10,717 bases of DNA, from the NCBI GenBank assembly GCA_003451715.1, contig DMJN01000138.1, forward strand, positions 1 to 10,717, written 5' to 3'. Source of the DNA: Gammaproteobacteria bacterium (GTDB lineage Bacteria > Pseudomonadota > Gammaproteobacteria > Pseudomonadales > Pseudohongiellaceae). The notes beneath the pieces are model-generated. The model was not told the DNA's origin. It saw only the letters and a program-made list of their open reading frames with translations, and did no database searches. Made by a program: the position numbers and the translations under genes. Below, piece by piece: positions 8,337-10,717 of this stretch; the first letter of the stretch is position 1, and each line of letters starts with the position of its first letter.

Positions 8337-8787
8337 AATTAGTATTAGCAGCAGTTTCTCCGCTGGCCGATTCCTCGGCATGCTCTTCTGCTGGTGATTC
8401 TTCTGGGGCCAATTCTTCCGCTGGCTGTTCTTCGGCGGGTGATTCTTCCGCTTGCTGTTCTTCGGCGGGTGACTCTTCCGCTAGCTGTTCTTCGGCGGGT
8501 GCCTCTTCCGCTGACTGTTCTTCGGCGCTTGACTCTTCCGCTGGCTGCTCTTCTGCGGAGTCTTCTTCCGGTTTGGCAGCAGCTGAGAGTAGCGTGATGT
8601 TGGCCGCGTGAAGCCCTTTAGGGCCCTCGATAGTGTCGAAGGAAACCAATTGACCCGCTTTAAGGGTTTTATACCCTTCCATGCCTATCGCAGAGTAATG
8701 AGCGAATAAATCATCGCCTCCGTCGTCAGGCAAAATAAAGCCAAATCCTTTAGCGTTATTGAACCATTTAACTTGCCCGGTACTCAT
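8335..8787 (-). CDS. cspD: Cold-shock domain protein (CspD-like) with long acidic repeat tail
   Basis: The first ~68 residues are a canonical cold-shock domain that binds single-stranded nucleic acid: [13 protein letters not shown] (6-18, RNP1), [10 protein letters not shown] (25-34, RNP2), and [14 protein letters not shown]...[10 protein letters not shown]. It resembles CspD/CapB of pseudomonads. Its place divergent from clpS-clpA is that of cspD, which in E. coli is a stationary-phase replication inhibitor. Unusually, residues 72-150 add a low-complexity acidic tail. Ten consecutive xxAEE pentapeptides (76-125) are followed by [10 protein letters not shown] and HAEE, about 29 glutamates in all, then [11 protein letters not shown]. 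CspD-type proteins usually stop near 70-90 residues. The ATG has GGAG seven bases upstream. The domain call is firm; the tail's function is unknown, and an acidic strand that competes with nucleic acid for the domain is only inference. Confidence 0.93.
   Translation of the reverse strand: MSTGQVKWFNNAKGFGFILPDDGGDDLFAHYSAIGMEGYKTLKAGQLVSFDTIEGPKGLHAANITLLSAAAKPEEDSAEEQPAEESSAEEQSAEEAPAEEQLAEESPAEEQQAEESPAEEQPAEELAPEESPAEEHAEESASGETAANTN
8413..8562 (-). repeat. Tandem 30-bp repeat encoding paired xxAEE pentapeptides
   Basis: Codons 76-125 of the cold-shock gene form a tandem array with a 30-bp period (two pentapeptides per unit). Four units at 8431-8460, 8461-8490, 8491-8520 and 8521-8550 are nearly identical, beginning ttcggcg on the plus strand and containing tcttccgct, with degenerate units on each side. 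The unit length is a multiple of three, so gain or loss of copies would keep the frame. Confidence 0.9.
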
Positions 8788-9088
8788 CGTAAAACTCCGT
8801 ACTTCTTCTTATTTTGTAAGCATTTTGCTCAGTTATTATTAGGTGGCTGTTTGACCACAAAGGATGCTATACACCATAGCAACTGCAATGTCAAAGCCCC
8901 CTACCGATCCCCCAACTCCGCTGGTCTGCTGTAAGCGATTGAATTTCGCTGAATTAGTCCCAATAAGTGCTAGAATTGGAAGAGCCTTACCAAAACGGGA
9001 GGGAATGACAAAAACCTTTTCACAGAGCTGGTTCTGGCGCAAAATATTCGAAATAAGCTAGAGACTGAGCAGCCTATTTGAGCTTGTC
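8788..9088. other. Divergent promoter region between cspD and clpS
   Basis: These 301 bases hold no gene that I can support. Overlapping short frames on both strands lack homology and good ribosome sites. The stretch should carry the cspD and clpS promoters. TTGACC (8851-8856) is a good -35 but has no -10 at proper spacing (TATACA at 8868 is 11 bases away). The only attractive element is an extended -10 before clpS, listed separately. An 18-codon frame at 9005-9061 is discussed in the findings. Confidence 0.5.
8968..8976 (+). promoter_or_regulatory. Candidate extended -10 promoter for clpS-clpA
   Basis: TGCTAGAAT matches TGnTATAAT with a single mismatch. No good -35 stands 16-18 bases upstream, as is common for extended -10 promoters. 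It would give a 5' UTR of about 105 bases to clpS. Confidence 0.4.
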
Positions 9089-9478
9089 ATGAGTACTTAC
9101 AAGAAACTGTTATCCGAGTTCCAGATGAGCAAGCTCCCCATGCGCCCGCGCAACTCGCAGGATGATGGGGATAATGAACATGATGCCGGGTTCGCAACCA
9201 CAACAGAAAAACCTAAGCTTAAACGGCCGCCACTGTACAAGGTTATTCTGATTAATGACGACTACACCCCGATGGATTTTGTAGTCGATATACTACGCTC
9301 ATTCTTTAATATGAATGTGGAGAAGGCGACCCAGATCATGCTGAAGGTACACACAGAAGGAAAAGGTGTTTGTGGTGTGTATAGCAAAGATGTTGCAGAA
9401 ACCAAGGCTAATCAGGTAAACGACTATTCCCGGGAATGTGAGCAACCTCTTTTATGTTCCGTTGAGGTAGATCGATAA
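9089..9478 (+). CDS. clpS: ClpS, adaptor for ClpAP protease (N-recognin)
   Basis: ClpS binds N-degron substrates with bulky hydrophobic N-termini and delivers them to ClpA of the ClpAP protease, while blocking SsrA-tagged substrates. The fold is clear: [23 protein letters not shown] (47-69, with N56, D57 and pocket M62), the helix [39 protein letters not shown] (87-110, with H88) and [11 protein letters not shown] (116-126). N56, D57 and H88 match the substrate-pocket residues N34, D35 and H66 of E. coli ClpS. At 129 residues it is longer than E. coli (106); the excess is a disordered, charged N-terminus. All candidate starts (9089, 9125, 9140) have weak ribosome sites, so the start is uncertain. 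I keep the first ATG. clpA begins 37 bases downstream. Confidence 0.96.
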   Translation: MSTYKKLLSEFQMSKLPMRPRNSQDDGDNEHDAGFATTTEKPKLKRPPLYKVILINDDYTPMDFVVDILRSFFNMNVEKATQIMLKVHTEGKGVCGVYSKDVAETKANQVNDYSRECEQPLLCSVEVDR

Positions 9479-9515
9479 ATCTGGCTATCCATTGACCGAT
9501 AATCACTGACATCAC

Positions 9516-10717
9516 ATGTTAAGCAAAGACTTAGAAGTAACACTCAATCTCGCGTTTAAGGGTGCGCGTAAAAAGCATCATGAATTCATGACGGTAGAAC
9601 ACTTATTGCTAGCGTTACTTGACAATGAAGTAGCATCCAGCGTGCTATTGGCCTGCGAATGCGACCTGAGCCGGCTGCGCGGCGAGCTGGTGGATTTTGT
9701 CGATGCAACTACACCCCTGATTCCTGAATCTGAAGAGACTCGCGAAACCCAACCTACATTGGGATTCCAGCGCGTGTTACAGCGCGCGGTATTTCATGTG
9801 CAGTCTTCTGGCAAGCGCGAAGTTACCGGTGCAAATGTATTGGTAGCCATATTCAGTGAACAGGAGAGTCAGGCCGTCTATTTTCTCAAGCAGCAAGGTG
9901 TGGCGCGCATCGATGTGGTGAATTTCATTACCCACGGTATCTCAAAAATACCCGGCCATACCGGTGACAATGAATCGCCAACGGAACAGCAGGAAGAAGA
10001 AGCTGCCAGTGATTCTTCAGGAAATCCACTGGAGAGTTTTGCCACCAATCTTAATGCGGAAGCCGAAGCGGGTCGGATTGATCCGCTGGTTGGTCGCACC
10101 GATGAGGTCACCCGCGTGATCCAGGTCCTATCCAGGCGCCGCAAGAATAACCCCTTGCTGGTTGGCGAATCAGGGGTTGGAAAAACCGCAGTGGCCGAAG
10201 GATTGGCAAAATTGATTGTAGAAGAAGAGGTGCCTGAAGTTCTTTCTCAAAGCGTTATCTATGCCCTTGATCTCGGTGCATTATTGGCTGGCACCAAGTA
10301 CCGGGGGGATTTTGAGAAACGCTTTAAGGCGCTGCTCGCCGAATTGAAGAAGAATGAGCATGCGGTGCTGTTTATCGATGAAATTCATACCATCATTGGG
10401 GCAGGTGCTGCCTCCGGTGGGGTCATGGATGCCTCCAATCTGTTAAAGCCGGTATTGACCTCCAGTCATCTGCGCTGCATCGGCTCGACCACCTATCAGG
10501 AATATCGCGGTATCTTTGAAAAAGACAGAGCCTTATCGCGGCGCTTCCAGAAAATCGACGTCGATGAACCTGATGTCGACACGACCTATCGCATACTCAA
10601 AGGGCTGAAATCCCGTTTCGAGGCACATCATGATCTTCGCTACAGCGACAAGGCTCTCAAGGCGGCCTCCGAGTTAGCAGGTCGCTATATAAATGATCGC
10701 TATATGCCTGATAAGGC
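9516..10717 (+). CDS. clpA: ClpA, ATPase subunit of ClpAP protease, 3'-truncated by window edge
   Basis: ClpA is the AAA+ unfoldase that feeds ClpP. The visible 400 codons start [14 protein letters not shown], as in E. coli. The N-terminal Clp repeat domain follows, with [15 protein letters not shown] and the second repeat [16 protein letters not shown]; this is the domain that binds ClpS. An acidic linker ([18 protein letters not shown]) leads to the first AAA domain. Walker A is GESGVGKT (217-224, K223), the pore-loop region is [19 protein letters not shown], Walker B is VLFIDE with D288/E289, and sensor residues lie in IGSTTYQEY. Numbering runs three ahead of E. coli (K220, E286). The frame is still open at [10 protein letters not shown], where the window ends, so the middle region and D2 domain are not seen. 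The ATG at 9516 has only a weak ribosome site. Confidence 0.98.
   Translation, partial: MLSKDLEVTLNLAFKGARKKHHEFMTVEHLLLALLDNEVASSVLLACECDLSRLRGELVDFVDATTPLIPESEETRETQPTLGFQRVLQRAVFHVQSSGKREVTGANVLVAIFSEQESQAVYFLKQQGVARIDVVNFITHGISKIPGHTGDNESPTEQQEEEAASDSSGNPLESFATNLNAEAEAGRIDPLVGRTDEVTRVIQVLSRRRKNNPLLVGESGVGKTAVAEGLAKLIVEEEVPEVLSQSVIYALDLGALLAGTKYRGDFEKRFKALLAELKKNEHAVLFIDEIHTIIGAGAASGGVMDASNLLKPVLTSSHLRCIGSTTYQEYRGIFEKDRALSRRFQKIDVDEPDVDTTYRILKGLKSRFEAHHDLRYSDKALKAASELAGRYINDRYMPDK

Noticed and set aside
8413..8562. 30-bp repeats considered as a CRISPR array.
   Set aside because: Units are directly adjacent with no unique spacers, lie inside a coding frame, and no cas genes are present.
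8394..8597. Plus-strand frame of repeated LPLAVLRRV, resembling a cationic amphipathic peptide.
   Set aside because: It is the antisense reading of the 30-bp repeats encoding the acidic tail, with no ribosome site. The cold-shock frame has clear homology.
8864..9061. 65-codon plus-strand frame in the cspD-clpS gap.
   Set aside because: The ATG is directly abutted by AAAGG with no spacing, the product resembles no family I know, and overlapping frames exist on the other strand.

Overview
The window reads as a chromosomal core region of a gammaproteobacterium with mid-range GC. Four gene neighbourhoods support this: divergent cysH/thrH as in Pseudomonas, the nudJ-mnmA-hflD-purB block, roxA near purB, and cspD divergent from clpS-clpA. 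I see no insertion sequence, integrase, CRISPR array, rRNA or tRNA gene. Nearly every gene is a recognisable housekeeping gene.

Layout. Positions 1-402 (minus) hold the first 134 codons of an Fe-S type CysH (APS reductase), cut by the window edge. Positions 403-741 are a gene-free leader between cysH and thrH. It is rich in dyad symmetry: a parS-like 16-mer, a 13-bp palindrome, a long inverted repeat, and a terminator-like hairpin just ahead of the thrH ribosome site. thrH follows (742-1359, plus). A short AT-rich gap separates it from a tightly packed minus-strand operon running 6258 down to 1475: nudJ, mnmA, hflD, purB, roxA. Its four junctions are an overlap of 4 bases, an overlap of 20 bases, a gap of 9 bases and an overlap of 3 bases. 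hflD and roxA use TTG starts. Divergent from nudJ is moaC-moaD-moaE (6394-7640, plus), the later molybdopterin steps. It converges on rluE (7660-8202, minus). Upstream of rluE lies a cold-shock protein at the cspD position (8335-8787, minus), then, divergently, clpS and the first 400 codons of clpA (9089 to the end, plus).

How the genes work together. cysH makes sulfite for cysteine synthesis; thrH can supply phosphohomoserine and serine. nudJ/mnmA/hflD/purB/roxA mix nucleotide metabolism with translation quality (tRNA U34 thiolation, ribosomal protein L16 hydroxylation), and rluE adds a 23S rRNA pseudouridine. moaCDE form cyclic pyranopterin and convert it to molybdopterin. ClpS hands N-degron substrates to ClpA(P).

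Most unusual signals: the cold-shock protein carries an ~80-residue glutamate-rich tail of xxAEE pentapeptides encoded by 30-bp DNA repeats; the thrH leader looks like an attenuator or small RNA unit; moaCDE sits between rluE and nudJ, which are neighbours in E. coli; and nudJ and moaC may share one symmetric -10 element. No wholly new multi-gene system is visible.
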